Below are positions 10,897 to 21,559 of a stretch of 64,000 bases of DNA, piece by piece. Each line of letters opens with the position of its first letter. Positions within the stretch are counted from its first letter, which is position 1. Source of the DNA: Globodera rostochiensis (lineage: Eukaryota > Nematoda > Chromadorea > Rhabditida > Heteroderidae); assembly GCA_018350325.1 (NCBI GenBank), contig JAEVLN010000030.1, forward strand, positions 1 to 64,000, read 5' to 3'. Under the pieces are notes generated by a model. The model searched no databases. It saw only the letters and a program-made list of their open reading frames with translations, and was not told where the DNA came from. The translations under genes and the position numbers were made by a program.

Positions 10897-12188
10897 CCGT
10901 ATTTCCTGTAATATAGCCCCATGCTGTATTAGTACCCCATGCTCTAATAGAGCCCCCCTTTTTGGGGGGGGGGGTGAACAATAGAGCCCCATGCTCTAAT
11001 AGAGCCCCCCCCCCCAAAATTTTTTTAAATATATTGAATACCTGCACAAATAATAAACATTTCGCCATAATTAATCATTTTCGTATTTCCCATGTCATGA
11101 TTTTTTACTTCCACGTTAGCGTTTCTAAATTAGGCGATTTCACCAATTCTAGCTCAATACATTATTGATTTTGAAATGAATTTGCAAATTTTTAGTCCAA
11201 TTAAGTTCCAATCAAATTATCTCCTCAAAAATATTTCTACTCTTTCACCGAATTGAAGTGTCTTTTTTATTCGTCTTTATTTAGCCAACTTTGAGGAGCC
11301 ATGACTTTCTTCAGCAAAAATTTTCTCAAAAACAATGTCTTGGTGCCGCGCCGGGGTGTTAGAATTCCGAATTTATAAGATAGTACCCTCCAAATTAAAT
11401 AAGGACAGTTGGCACCCCTTTGTTAAAACATGAAAATCCCAGATACTCATCAGGCAAGCGATTAACTGTTATCGATTTTGTGTCTGCCCTAATCGTCCGT
11501 AAATTCAAATTTTTGTGCTCCCTTCCCCCTCCCCCACATTTGCTCATAATCATTCGAATAGACTTTTCTTCGCCTCACTTTCTTTGCCATTTGTGCCATG
11601 CCATTATTTTTTTTAGTTTTTAGCTCATTTGGAATCATTAAAATCATTTGGATTAACAAAAAAAACAAATGTCGGACAATCCGAAGAAAGTGGAGAAACA
11701 ATTGAAAGAAATGTGAGTTTTTTTTTGAGAGAATAAACAAATTTTGGGGGGGGGGTAACCTTTTTGTATTTTAATGTGAAAATAACTCAAGCGTAAAAAT
11801 TCTCTTAATTTTTCAATTTTTATCTCCAAGTTTATTAGAATTGACAAACTTAAGCAAAGATATGAATTTAAAAATTCAGTAAATTCCTGTAAAGAAAAAA
11901 TAAAAAGTTCTAAATTGCCATTCCGGCTCTTTTTTAAGAATTTTTATCAGCCCTTCACATTTGGCCTTCATTGAAAAAGCATGAATTCAAACAAACAGTT
12001 TTTCAATCCAAATTTTGCCAAAAATTTGTGTAAATATTGCAAATTTTGTTAATATTTTCTGAAAAAAAGAGGTTGAAATATAGAGCCCCATGCTTTAGTA
12101 GAGCCCCATGCTCTAATAGAGCCCCCCTTTTTGGGGGGGGGGCGGTTGAACAATAGAGCCCCATGGGGCTCTATTACAGGAAATACGG
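10897..12188 (-). mobile_element. TA-flanked inverted-repeat DNA element
   Basis: Both ends carry an inverted repeat of about 28 bases (CCGTATTTCCTGTAATA, then AGCCCCATG), flanked by a TA duplication at 10895-10896 and 12189-12190, as in Tc1/mariner-type insertions. Subterminal copies of AGAGCCCCATGCTCTAAT and long G/C runs lie inside each end, at 10915-11010 and 12080-12165. The interior holds a small spliced plus-strand frame (11669-11974) and a hAT-like end near 11,403-11,421. No transposase was seen, so it is non-autonomous. The element sits inside exon 3 of the EF-hand gene. Its ends contain GTAATA and TTACAG, which can act as splice donor and acceptor. Confidence 0.75.
11669..11974 (+). 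CDS. Small spliced reading frame carried inside the element
   Basis: Exon 11669-11712 starts with ATG and ends at a consensus donor GTGAGT. Exon 11839-11878 follows acceptor TTTATTAG and ends at GTAAAT. Exon 11951-11974 follows TTTTTATCAG and ends in TGA. Phases agree throughout. The 36-residue product starts MSDNPKKVEKQLKE and continues IDKLKQRYEFKNS, a charged helix, then PFTFGLH. It may be a captured piece of a host gene rather than a functional gene. In the same element a minus-strand frame near 11,280-11,340 (FAEESHGSSKLAK and a stop) may be another captured 3' end. Confidence 0.45.
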
Positions 12189-12564
12189 TAACTTAATTTT
12201 TAGATGAATTTTAAAATTTTATTTTAAGAAAAAAACTAACTTCAAATGATTTTGCTTCAGCATTCAGTGTTGAGTTGTCAACCAAGTCGACGTTTAAACG
12301 TTTGCCGAAAGGAATCTTATTTATGTCAATGCATATTGGCCAATAATAGCAGTAATCACAGCCACCACAGAAAAAATTGCAGTTTTTTCCGCAACACTTT
12401 CCTACGTTTATATTAACGTCCACTAAACAGATACCACCGTTGAAGAGTGGCAAAACCTTCAAATTTTTGAATTTCAAATTTTAAATAATAATTTAATCGT
12501 ATTAAACTTTTCCAATGAATGTGATGCAGCAAATGAAAAGCAATGGATGTTTAGTGACGAACAT

Positions 12565-13019
12565 CGAATTAAATAAATAAGGACAATTTTTTTTTTACTT
12601 TGTAAATTATTTGAACCAAAAAATTTGATAGGATAGCAAATGACAAAAAAATTTAGAAAAGTGGCTGATAAATAAAGTGGAAACGCGGTTTTGAATTAAG
12701 TTCTCAGAAGCAAATGTTTTTTAAAATCAAATAATGAAAAAAATTAATTCCATAACGTATTCAGTTTATTTTTATTTGCTAAAATTGTCAAAATTCCAAC
12801 TATTTTTCTCATGTTATGGAATTTTATAAAAAAGTTAAAATAATAAAAAATAAATCTTTAGCCGTGCATTTTGTATCTAAAACCCCCCAAAATATGTTTT
12901 GGCAAAGAAGAGTTGCTTTAATTCTGAATTTCACGGGAAAAATGCTATTTTTTGCTTCTCTCATAAAACAAAAAATCCATCATTATTTGGTTGGCCAAAC
13001 GACCTCTGAATTTCGGCTT
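12565..13019. other. AT-rich 5' flank of the EF-hand gene
   Basis: No exon with splice support. A plus-strand frame from 12816 to 13052 runs into the satellite and is not credible as a gene. Promoter elements could not be identified. Confidence 0.4.
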
Positions 13020-16000
13020 GTGCTTTTTAGCACATTATTTCTCAAAAAATAAAATGTTCAAAAAAGTAACTAAAAAATTATTAGATGGGGTGCGTTGATG
13101 ACCAAATTACTCTAACCGTCTGACTCTCTCTTTTAAGCACACTATTTCTTCAAAAAATAAAATTTTCAGAAATTAAAATAAAATAATTTATAGATGGGGT
13201 GCGTTGATGACCAAATTACTCTAACCATCTAACACACCCTTTTTAACACACTATTTCTTCAAAAAATAAAATTTTCAGAAATTAAAATAAAATAATTTAT
13301 AGATGGGGTGCGTTGATGACCAAATTACTCTAACCGTCTAACACACCCTTTTTAACACACTATTTCTTCAAAAAATAAAGTGTCAAAAAAGTAACTAAAA
13401 AATTATTAGATGGGGTGCGTTGATGACCAAATTACTATAACCGTCTGACTCTCTCTTTTTAGCACATTATTTCTTCAAAAAATAAAATTTTCAGAAATTA
13501 AAATAAAATAATTTTAGATGGGGTGCGTTGATGACACCAAATTACTCTAACCGTCTAACACACCCTTTTTAACACACTATTTCTTCAAAAAATAAAGTGT
13601 TCAAAAAAGTAACTAAAAAATTATTAGATGGGGTGCGTTGCTGACCAAATTACTCTAACCGTCTGACTCTCTCTTTTTAGCACATAATTTCTTCAAAAAA
13701 TAAAATTTTCAGAAATTAAAATAAAATAATTTTATATGGGGTGCGTTGATGACACCAAATTACTCTAACCGTCTAACACACCCTTTTTAGCACATTATTT
13801 CTTCAAAAAATAAAATGTTCAAAAAAGTAACTAAAAAATTATTAGATGGGGTGCGTTGATGACCAAATTACTCTAACCGTCCGACTCTCTCTTTTTAGCA
13901 CACTATTTCTTCAAAAAATAAAATGTTCAAAAAAGTAACTAAAAGTGCATTGATGACCAAATTACTCTAACCGTCTGACTCTCTCTTTTTAGCACACTAT
14001 TTCTTCAAAAAAATAAAATGTTCAAAAAAGTAACTAAAAAATTATTCGATGGGGTGCGTTGATAACCAAATTACTCTAACGGTCTGACTCTCTCTTTTTA
14101 GCACAGTATTTCTTCAAAAAATAAATATTCAAAAAAGTAACTAAAAAAAATATATTAAATGGGGTGCGTTGATGGCCAAATTACTCTAACCGTCTGACTC
14201 TCTCTTTTTAGCACACGATTTCTTCAAAAAATAAAATGTTCAAAAAAGTAACTAAAAAATTATTAGATGGGGTGCGTTGATGACCAAATTACTCTAACCG
14301 TCTGACTCTCTCTTTTTAGCACACTATTTGTTCAAAAAATAAAATGTTCAAAAAAGTAACTAAAAAATTATTAGATGGGGTGCGTTGATGACCAAATTAC
14401 TCTAAGCGTCTGACTCTCTCTTTTTAGCACACTATTTCTTCAAAAAATAAAATGTTCAAAAAAGTAACTAAAAAAAATATATTAAATGGGGTGCGTTGAT
14501 GACCAAATTACTCTAACCGTCTGACTCTCTCTTTTTAGCACAGTATTTCTTCAAAAATAAATATTCAAAAAAGTAACTAAAAAAATATTAGATGGGGTGC
14601 GTTGATGGCCAAATTACTCTAACCGTCTGACTCTCTCTTTTTAGCACACTATTTCTTCAAAAATAAATATTCAAAAAAGTAACTAAAAAATTATTAGATG
14701 GGGTGCGTTGATGACCAAATTACTCTAACCGTCCGACTCTCTTTTTAGCACACTATTTCTTCAAAAAATAAAATGTTCAAAAAAGTAACTAAAAGTGCAT
14801 TGATGACCAAATTACTCTAACCGTCTGACTCTCTCTTTTTAGCACACTATTTCTTCAAAAATAAAATGCTCAAAAGTTAACTAAAAAATTATTAGATGGG
14901 GTGCGTTGATGACCAAATTACTCTAACCGTCCGACTCTCTCTTTTTAGCACCCTATTCCTTCAAAAAATAAAATGTTCAAAAAAGTGATTAAAAAAATAT
15001 TAGATGGGGTGCGTTGATGACCAAATTACTCTAACCGTCTGACTCTCTCTTTTTAGCACACTATTTCTTCAAAAAATAAAATGTTCAAAAAAGTTACTAA
15101 AAAATTATTAGATGGGGTGCGTTGATGACCAAATTACTCTAACCATCTAACTCTCTCTTTTTAGCACACTATTTCTTCAAAAAATAAAATGTTCAAAAAA
15201 GTGATTAAAAAAATATTAGATGGGGTGCGTTGATGACCAAATTACTCTAACCGTCTAACTCTCTCTTTTTAACACACTATTTCTTCAAAAAATAAAATGT
15301 TCAAAAAAGTTACTAAAAAATTATTAGATGGGGTGCGTTGATGACCAAATTACTCTAACCGTCTGACTCTCTCTTTTTAACACACTTTTTATTCAAAAAA
15401 TAAAATGTTCAAAAAAGTGATTAAAAAAATATTAGATGGGTGCGTTGATGACCAAATAACTCTAACTGTCTGACTCTCTCTTTTTAGCACACTATTTCTT
15501 CAAAAAATAAAATGTTCAAAAAAGTAACTAAAAGTGCATTGATGACCAAATTACTCTAACCGTCTGACTCTCTCTTTTTAGCACACTATTTCTTCAAAAA
15601 ATAAAATGTTCAAAAAAGTAACTAAAAAAAATATATTAAATGGGGTGCGTTGATGACCAAATTACTCTAACCGTCTGACTCTCTCTTTTTAGCACAGTAT
15701 TTCTTCAAAAATAAATATTCAAAAAAGTAACTAAAAAAATATTAGATGGGGTGCGTTGATGGCCAAATTACTCTAACCGTCTGACTCTCTCTTTTTAGCA
15801 CACTATTTCTTCAAAAATAAATATTCAAAAAAGTAACTAAAAAATTATTAGATGGGGTGCGTTGATGACCAAATTACTCTAACCGTCCGACTCTCTTTTT
15901 AGCACACTATTTCTTCAAAAAATAAAATGTTCAAAAAAGTAACTAAAAGTGCATTGATGACCAAATTACTCTAACCGTCTGACTCTCTCTTTTTAGCACA

Positions 16001-16187
16001 CTATTTCTTCAAAAATAAAATGCTCAAAAGTTAACTAAAAAATTATTAGATGGGGTGCGTTGATGACCAAATTACTCTAACCGTCCGACTCTCTTTTTAG
16101 CACACTATTTCTTCAAAAAATAAAATGTTCAAAAAAGAAACTAAAACATTATTAGATGGGGTGCGATGATGAGCAAATTACTCTAAT
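13020..16187 (+). repeat. Satellite array, about 30 copies of a 108-bp monomer
   Basis: Head-to-tail copies of a unit of about 108 bases containing GATGGGGTGCGTTGATGACC, CTCTAACCGTC and a CTCTCTTTTTAGCACAC core. Monomers vary from about 90 to 110 bases. At least four copies (near 13946, 14795, 15535 and 15949) lack about 17 bases around GATGGGGTGC. The first monomers (13,150-13,500) have TTTTCAGAAATTAAAAT in place of GTTCAAAAAAGTAACT. A block of about 540 bases at roughly 14405-14943 recurs at 15559-16097 with a constant 1154-base offset, which is a higher-order repeat. No reading frame crosses the unit. Confidence 0.95.
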
Positions 16188-16982
16188 TATGTGAGAAATC
16201 ACACCTTTAATAAAACATTTTAAAATTATCAAAATACATGACAACGATTTACCGAATTAATACTTCTAATTTCCTGTATTTTCAAAATGTCAAAAAATTA
16301 GTAGTTCAATAATAAAAAAATACTATTAAAATAAAACCACAAACTAAAACAAATATATTTAGGATGTTTTTTGCAACAAAAAAAGATGAGAATGAGTATA
16401 AATACAGATTGCAATGCTGACAGCGAGTAACTAGTTTTTTTTTTGTGACTTCTGAATAAATGAATCTAATAAGAATATTTAAACATTTGTTTCGGGTGCA
16501 AAAAAGTGCAATAGCGGGCAGCATCTGTAGCTGATTGGGTCTCTTTTATCGCAGTAATGAACACTTAATTTAACAATTTTAGCATTTATTTATTATTTTG
16601 AATCAAAGTGTAAATTAAGTTTAGTCATTTAATTTTATTAGTCGTTTTCTAATTTATTTAGAAGAATTAGGGATTCAAAATTTGTTTAAAAGTTTAAACT
16701 TTTGTTTATTTGATTTAGTCTGCCAATCGATTTAGATATATTTATTAGCGAAACTTCTTCATAATTTTTCTAAATACATTATAATAAAATTTAACAATAA
16801 ATCATTATAAAAATTTCTTTTGGTTTGATGAAACCGTAGCTTAGCTTATGTTGGCTTATTAATTCGGTTGAGGTGTCTCCATTACTTATTAAAACAAAAA
16901 CACAATTTAAGTTCATTGCAATTGTTATGTTTTGCTGTTAATTTCCAGACATAAGTTGGAAATGTATTTATTAAATTTATAA
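16188..16982. other. AT-rich stretch after the satellite
   Basis: No convincing exon. The frame at 16306-16524 on the minus strand has no splice support and an AT-driven composition. Confidence 0.35.
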
Positions 16983-17098
16983 TCGATTGCAGCCATTCTT
17001 TCCATCCACCGCTCGCTGCAGCAATTCAAATGGCTGCTTTTTTCTGCCTGCCGGGGATGGGCGTTCGTTTTCCCATCGCCGGAGGGGGGGGGGGGCAA
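16983..17098. other. GC-rich island, coding on one strand or the other
   Basis: A 115-base patch much richer in G+C than its surroundings. On the plus strand a GATTGCAG acceptor opens a frame (ILSIHRSLQQFKWLLF). On the minus strand frames such as KKQPFELLQRAVDGK and an ATG-started MGKRTPIPGRQKK are open. It ends in a run of 12 G that would shift any frame if miscounted. I cannot choose the strand. Confidence 0.35.
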
Positions 17099-17590
17099 TA
17101 ATATCGATTTAAAGATACCTTCAAACTAAAAAAAATACCCATGGCCAAAGTTATCCGATTAAATTCTGATTAAAAAACAAAAAAATAGCCAAAAATTCCA
17201 ATAAAAGATCAAATAATTCATAAAAAAATCAAATAAATAGATAAAATTGCAAAATATTAAATTTCATCAACCAATATTCTTGTTATAGGTATATTACATA
17301 ATTATCCTAACCTTTCTATAAAAATTTGATTTACATCTTAGATTTTGGTTAATGAATCTATTAATTCGCCAATATTAGTTATTATTTATTTTTGATTATA
17401 GGTTTTATCTTGGGGTTTAAATTTTTTGGTTTAGTTTTCGCGAGGTTATGACATTTTTTGTTTTATGTTGGCTTATTTTATTATAAAATTTTATTGTACA
17501 TTCACAGATCAGAAATTAAAAATGTTTATTTTTGTAAAAATTTCTTGCTTTTTTAATAACTTCAAATTTCGAATTAATTTTTTATTAAAT

Positions 17591-17930
17591 TTATTGAGCT
17601 GTTTTGTGCGCCATTATATGCCTCCTCTTCATCGAGATGTTGACGAAAGTCTCACGAAAGTTATCACCGCAGGCGCGGCACGTGGACAACAAGCGGGCGC
17701 ATACACCCTCCAAATTCCTGGAAGTTAAACATTATTTGCTACAATTGCCCATTTTTAATTGATCGTTTGCATTTTTTGCATTTATGAAAAATCGCAAAAA
17801 AAAAATTTATTCAATTTCATTTGTCCAAAAAATCTCAGATCAAACAAAAAGGCTAGTTTGGGGACGTAAGATGGTTGTGACCAACCTGACAAGTGATCGT
17901 CAAAAGCGCTGCTTGGACAAACATTTCCTT
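17591..17930 (-). CDS. 3' end of a gene with a zinc-finger-like C-terminus
   Basis: Exon 17846-17930 (acceptor ATTTATTAG) reads GNVCPSSAFDDHLSGW and ends at donor GTTTGA. A 128-base intron with acceptor TTAACTTCCAG leads in phase to exon 17591-17717, which has 41 codons and TAA with AATAAA directly after it. The last exon contains CRACGDNF and, 16 residues after the second cysteine, HIMAH. The C-x2-C-x16-H-x3-H spacing is longer than a classic C2H2 finger and closer to BED-type fingers, though the aromatic residues of BED are not evident. A plus-strand frame (MPPLHRDVDESLTK) covers the same bases, but only the minus model has two phased exons and a poly(A) signal. Confidence 0.5.
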
Positions 17931-19232
17931 CTAATAAATTTAAGTATTAATTATAATATACTTGTAATTAATGCGTCGAGTTAATACTTATCTGCTACAT
18001 TGTTTTTTTTAATGACGCCCACATTTTTCTGATTTTAAATTGGCTTTTGATTTATTACAAATTTACTATTTTGTAAAAAATTCCCTGTTTGTCATAAATA
18101 ATATTTAAATCTAAAGTAATTATGATTTCAAATTTAAGTAAAACAATGATTATTTGACGCAAAATAACAAATGAAGACTTACACACAAAATGACTTGATG
18201 AAGTAAAAATAAAACAACGGATTGACCAACGAAAATAAAATAACTATATAAAAGAACAATGGCTTGTATAAACGTTTCAACATAAATGCATTTATCAAAA
18301 AACCAAAATATAGCTATATCAGTTAAAAGAAGTACAAAGCGTCATAAAACTCCCGACGAATAATGCTCCTTCATTCGAGCAAGTGTTGTTTTGCTTTAAA
18401 TCTTGAAAACATCAAATTTAGGTGTTCTGATAAATCCAAATATAAAACTTTTAATTAGTGTTAACATAAAGTGTTTTAAACTGATGATACCCTGGAAATC
18501 ACAACAGCTGTATAAATTCTTAAATTTCCAAAGAAAAGCGCAGTTTTACTCAAATGCACCCTTTAAACATCTAACGAGAAAATCATTCGATATTCCGAAT
18601 ATTAACGAAATAACTATAAAAAAATTAATTTACTAATGTACGCTTTAAAAACTAGATAAAATAATTGCAAAATAAAAGCGTCTGCTTTAGAGAAGTAATT
18701 GGCATAATAACAATATCGTTTTCTTCGTATAATGCAATCGAAGACAAATTCAGCGATTTTATAAGAAAAAATTAATTTAAAAAAAAACTCAAAATAGAAT
18801 CATTTACAGAAATACATATTGAAAAACAATATAGAACAATAACTTAAAAAAACCAAAATTAATGAATAAATGTTTTCTTTAAAAAAAGAAATAAAAGCTG
18901 AAGGTAATGAGATATTAAAATGTTGTAAAAAGTCGGTAAGATCTTTTATTGTTTGGAGGTATGTCACCAAATAAAATGTGAGAACTGGAAAGTGCCGTCT
19001 TTTAAATATAAACAAAAAATCTAATGAGTTAACAAAAAATCAACGGTTGAAGCAAGCCCGACCTCTGGGAACAAATGGGTCAACGACCAGAGCACACATC
19101 ATTTAAAAAAAAATTTAATTAGCATGAAAATAAACAAAATAAAATCGAAATATATACTAAATTTAAAATTTAATAAAATTTTAAAAGTTATACATAAAAT
19201 CTTAACAACTTTTATTTAGTTTCTTAAACAAC
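17931..19232 (+). other. A-rich domain, uncertain short exons
   Basis: Mostly A-rich. At 18,330-18,395 a minus-strand patch is open in two frames (KTTLARMKEHYSSG or NNTCSNEGALF). At 19,040-19,085 a GC-richer patch is open on both strands. None has a phased partner, so I list no gene. Confidence 0.35.
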
Positions 19233-19290
19233 ATGGTGCACACGAAAACTTGTCACGAGCCCGTTTACAAATGGAGGGACAAAGCACAAA
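19233..19290 (+). CDS. First exon candidate
   Basis: ATG followed by 19 codons (MVHTKTCHEPVYKWRDKAQ) and a donor GTAAAA. Composition is balanced in an otherwise A/T-dominated region. A downstream exon in the right phase was not identified with confidence; the plus-strand exon at 20061 starts in phase 0, whereas this one ends with one extra base. Confidence 0.33.
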
Positions 19291-19851
19291 GTAAAATTTC
19301 AAATATGTTTTATATAATACCTTTAAAAATGCTACATACAGCAAATTTGACAGATCTGATCATAGGAACGATATTAATAATTATACATATACAAAAACAT
19401 TCGTTAAAATAAAATTGATCTAGTGCTAATCGACAGTGCAATGCTATGATAATGTTAAAAACATTGCTACCGCCAATAGATAAACCTTATTTTTTATTTT
19501 TTTATTTAGATAATAAACTTGGTGTCATAATTTAATAAATTTTATTTATCATTCACTAAATTTTGTTAAGGACTTCAGTCTGAAATTAATATTATCGCGG
19601 AAAACTGCCATTTAATTGGCTTATATGATAAACCAAAATTCATTATAATACCAAACTAAATAAAATTCACGATACAAATTTTAAACAAAACTAACATTGA
19701 ATCATAATATATAAAACTCTAATTATTAAAAGCAAAAAAAATTAACAATTTTGTAATAAAAAATTACATAATGCGAATACTTTTTAAAACGTTTAATAAA
19801 AATTGCATTAAAAAGTTAAATTAGGAGAATAATTTAAAACTGTAATAACTG

Positions 19852-19924
19852 TTAATTACTGAAAAGTTTTTGTGCTTCAAGAGCATGTTCCACAAGAACT
19901 TCTGAAGTGTTGAGCCCGTGCGAT
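19852..19924 (-). CDS. Terminal exon candidate
   Basis: Acceptor ATCAATAG, then 23 codons (SHGLNTSEVLVEHALEAQ and KLFSN) and TAA. The helix-like, mixed composition is coding-like. A shorter plus-strand frame (FVLQEHVPQELLK) overlaps it. The first base completes a codon from an upstream exon not identified. Family unknown. Confidence 0.38.
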
Positions 19925-20060
19925 CTATTGATGATTAATTTAGAAAAATATTATTAAACTTTACATTTTCTAGTTGAAATCAAATTACATAAAATTCAAA
20001 AAAAAACACTAATATAAATTCATTATTAAAAGCCTAATTTAAAAAACCATGATTTTCCAG

Positions 20061-20195
20061 TTAGCAGCGCAAGCCGGACGACTTTTCGCCGGCAAGCGAG
20101 AGCTCTATGGAATCCGCAACAAAAACCAGTTCATCGCAGTTGTGGAGAAAATACTAAATAGCTCAGAGAAAAACAGAAAATTGAATGAAATTTGA
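20061..20195 (+). CDS. Terminal exon or small complete frame
   Basis: 44 codons to TGA after the strong acceptor GATTTTCCAG. Alternatively it starts at ATG 20049, four codons earlier, giving 48 residues. The peptide (LAAQAGRLFAGKRELYG, then NQFIAVVEKILNSSEK) is well mixed and helical. A second frame is also open in the first 100 bases. No family recognised, but this is one of the more protein-like segments in this stretch. Confidence 0.45.
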   Translation, partial: LAAQAGRLFAGKRELYGIRNKNQFIAVVEKILNSSEKNRKLNEI

Positions 20196-21297
20196 TATTG
20201 CCATATGTAGAGTGTGTGGATAAAAGGGTCAAATTTGACCGAAATTCATAAAAATAAAAAATTTGTAATTTAAATAAATTGTGCAATTAATTTATAAAAT
20301 AAACAGAAAAATAAATAAAAAATCATAAATAAAATAATGTGTAACAAAAATTTTAAACAAAAAATGAAAAAAAAAACGCAACACCAAATATATCTATTAA
20401 AATGTACTAAATTGGGTCAATTTTCCTAATTCAAATGAATGGCGAATTTTGGTCTTGTTTAATTTTTATTTTCTTTGTTCGCATGTTAAAATAATAATTA
20501 AATAAATTTAAAAATGAATATAATAATAAATTGTTGTCGTCGATAAAATTAAGCTTAAAATAAATTATAAACATAATGCTGGTTTAATATATTACAGCTA
20601 ATGTATAGCTCTATATTTTGTGTAATATAAATATTTTTTTTTTTTATTTAACTTATTTGGTATGGTGATAAATGACTGGGTTGGTACGTTGTTTACTTTA
20701 TAAAAGCAAACATTTATGAAATAAAAATTTTTAAAAGTTTAAATAATTTAGAATCAAAAAACTTGATATAAAAATAATAAAATAATCTTTAATATCAGAA
20801 AAAATAACCGAAGCTAACTCACCTTTAAAAAAAAAATTTATAAAAAAATCTTTGAATATTTCTTAGGCAAAATATTATGATAAACTCTAATTGAATAAAA
20901 TGGAAAGCCCAAAATCTTATTTTTGCAAGCGTGCAGAGGCATGAGGATTTTAGAATTGGACTTTGTTAGTAAATATCATTTTAATATAAATTTAAATATA
21001 AGTAATTTTAATTAAGCAGAGTGGCAAACTATTTTCATTGCTGATACTCATTGAAGTATGATTAAAATAAAATTATCTAAAACAAAATATAAATAAAATA
21101 ACTATAAACCAAATTTTATAAAATTTTAAAATTAAATTTACAAATGCTTTTAACCGTTCCTCTTATTTGCGCAATTCAAAAAGAATTTACCAATCTATGA
21201 AAGTAATCACTGGTAAGAAAGTGCATCGTGCAAAAACATATATTATAAATAATTAATTTAAATGATAAACATAAAAAATTGATTAAATAAATACAAA
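20196..21297. other. AT-rich stretch
   Basis: No exon with support. Long A and T runs dominate, apart from a few isolated CG dinucleotides. Confidence 0.4.
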
Positions 21298-21555
21298 TTA
21301 TACTAATTTTTCATAGTTTACATTTAAAAAAATCATGCACCGTTTATTAGGGTTTTTTAATTGCAGAAATTGCGGCTCCAAATAATTAGTTAAAATTGTG
21401 ACTGTCGAAAAAAATATCTATGACATATACTAGATAAAATAAAAAAACTAAATTTCGCCTTAACAAGCACAGTACCAATACCTTGTCGGATGTAAGCAAC
21501 GTTGCTGCCAGCGCAGCGATGCCGATGATGATAGCAACCATAATCAATACATACC
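21298..21555 (-). CDS. Two exons of a probable membrane or secreted protein
   Basis: Exon 21482-21555 follows acceptor TTCATATAG, encodes a hydrophobic segment (IMVAIIIGIAALAATLL) and ends at donor GTATTG. It also contains an in-frame ATG that could start a signal peptide. Exon 21298-21401 follows the strong acceptor TTTTTTCGACAG and reads TILTNYLEPQFLQLKN, then NYEKLV and TAA. The phases of the two exons do not match directly (0 versus 1), so a small exon between them or a different donor is needed. They may belong to different transcripts. Family unknown. Confidence 0.4.
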
Positions 21556-21559
21556 CTAT

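Larger units (their letters stand above)
10583..12564 (-). pseudogene. Secreted cysteine-rich EF-hand gene split by a transposon
   Basis: Exon 1 (12508-12564) encodes a signal peptide (MFVTKHPLLFICCITFIG). A 51-base intron follows. Exon 2 (12241-12456, 72 codons) is rich in cysteine (KCCGKNCNFFCGGCDYC) and ends NAEAKSFE at donor GTTAGT. A 49-base intron ends at 12192. Exon 3 starts TTA at 12191 and is then interrupted by a 1.29-kb element with duplicated TA. It resumes at 10894 with three EF-hand loops: DTDIDGDVSLEE, DTDQDGRLTFDE and DADGDGKISKKE. It stops at 10583, next to AATAAA. Across the element the E helix SFELLDTDIDGD is continuous, which proves the original junction. EF-hands bind calcium; signal peptide plus cysteines suggest secretion. 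The insertion breaks the frame unless a cryptic donor 7 bases downstream of GTTAGT is joined to an acceptor inside the element end. Confidence 0.8.

Noticed and set aside
10583..11068. A 161-residue EF-hand protein starting at an ATG inside the element
   Set aside because: Its first 55 residues translate transposon terminal repeats and a run of G/C; the true upstream exons lie at 12,241-12,564.
9274..11421. One complete hAT element between the CAGGGCTGCCAAC end and the inverse GGACAGTTGGCAC end
   Set aside because: The interval includes an EF-hand exon that is continuous with DNA at 12,191 once the TA-flanked element is removed. The right-hand end lies inside that later insertion. The flanks do not match either.
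13020..16187. CRISPR-like array
   Set aside because: The whole 108-bp unit repeats without unique spacers. It is a eukaryotic satellite.
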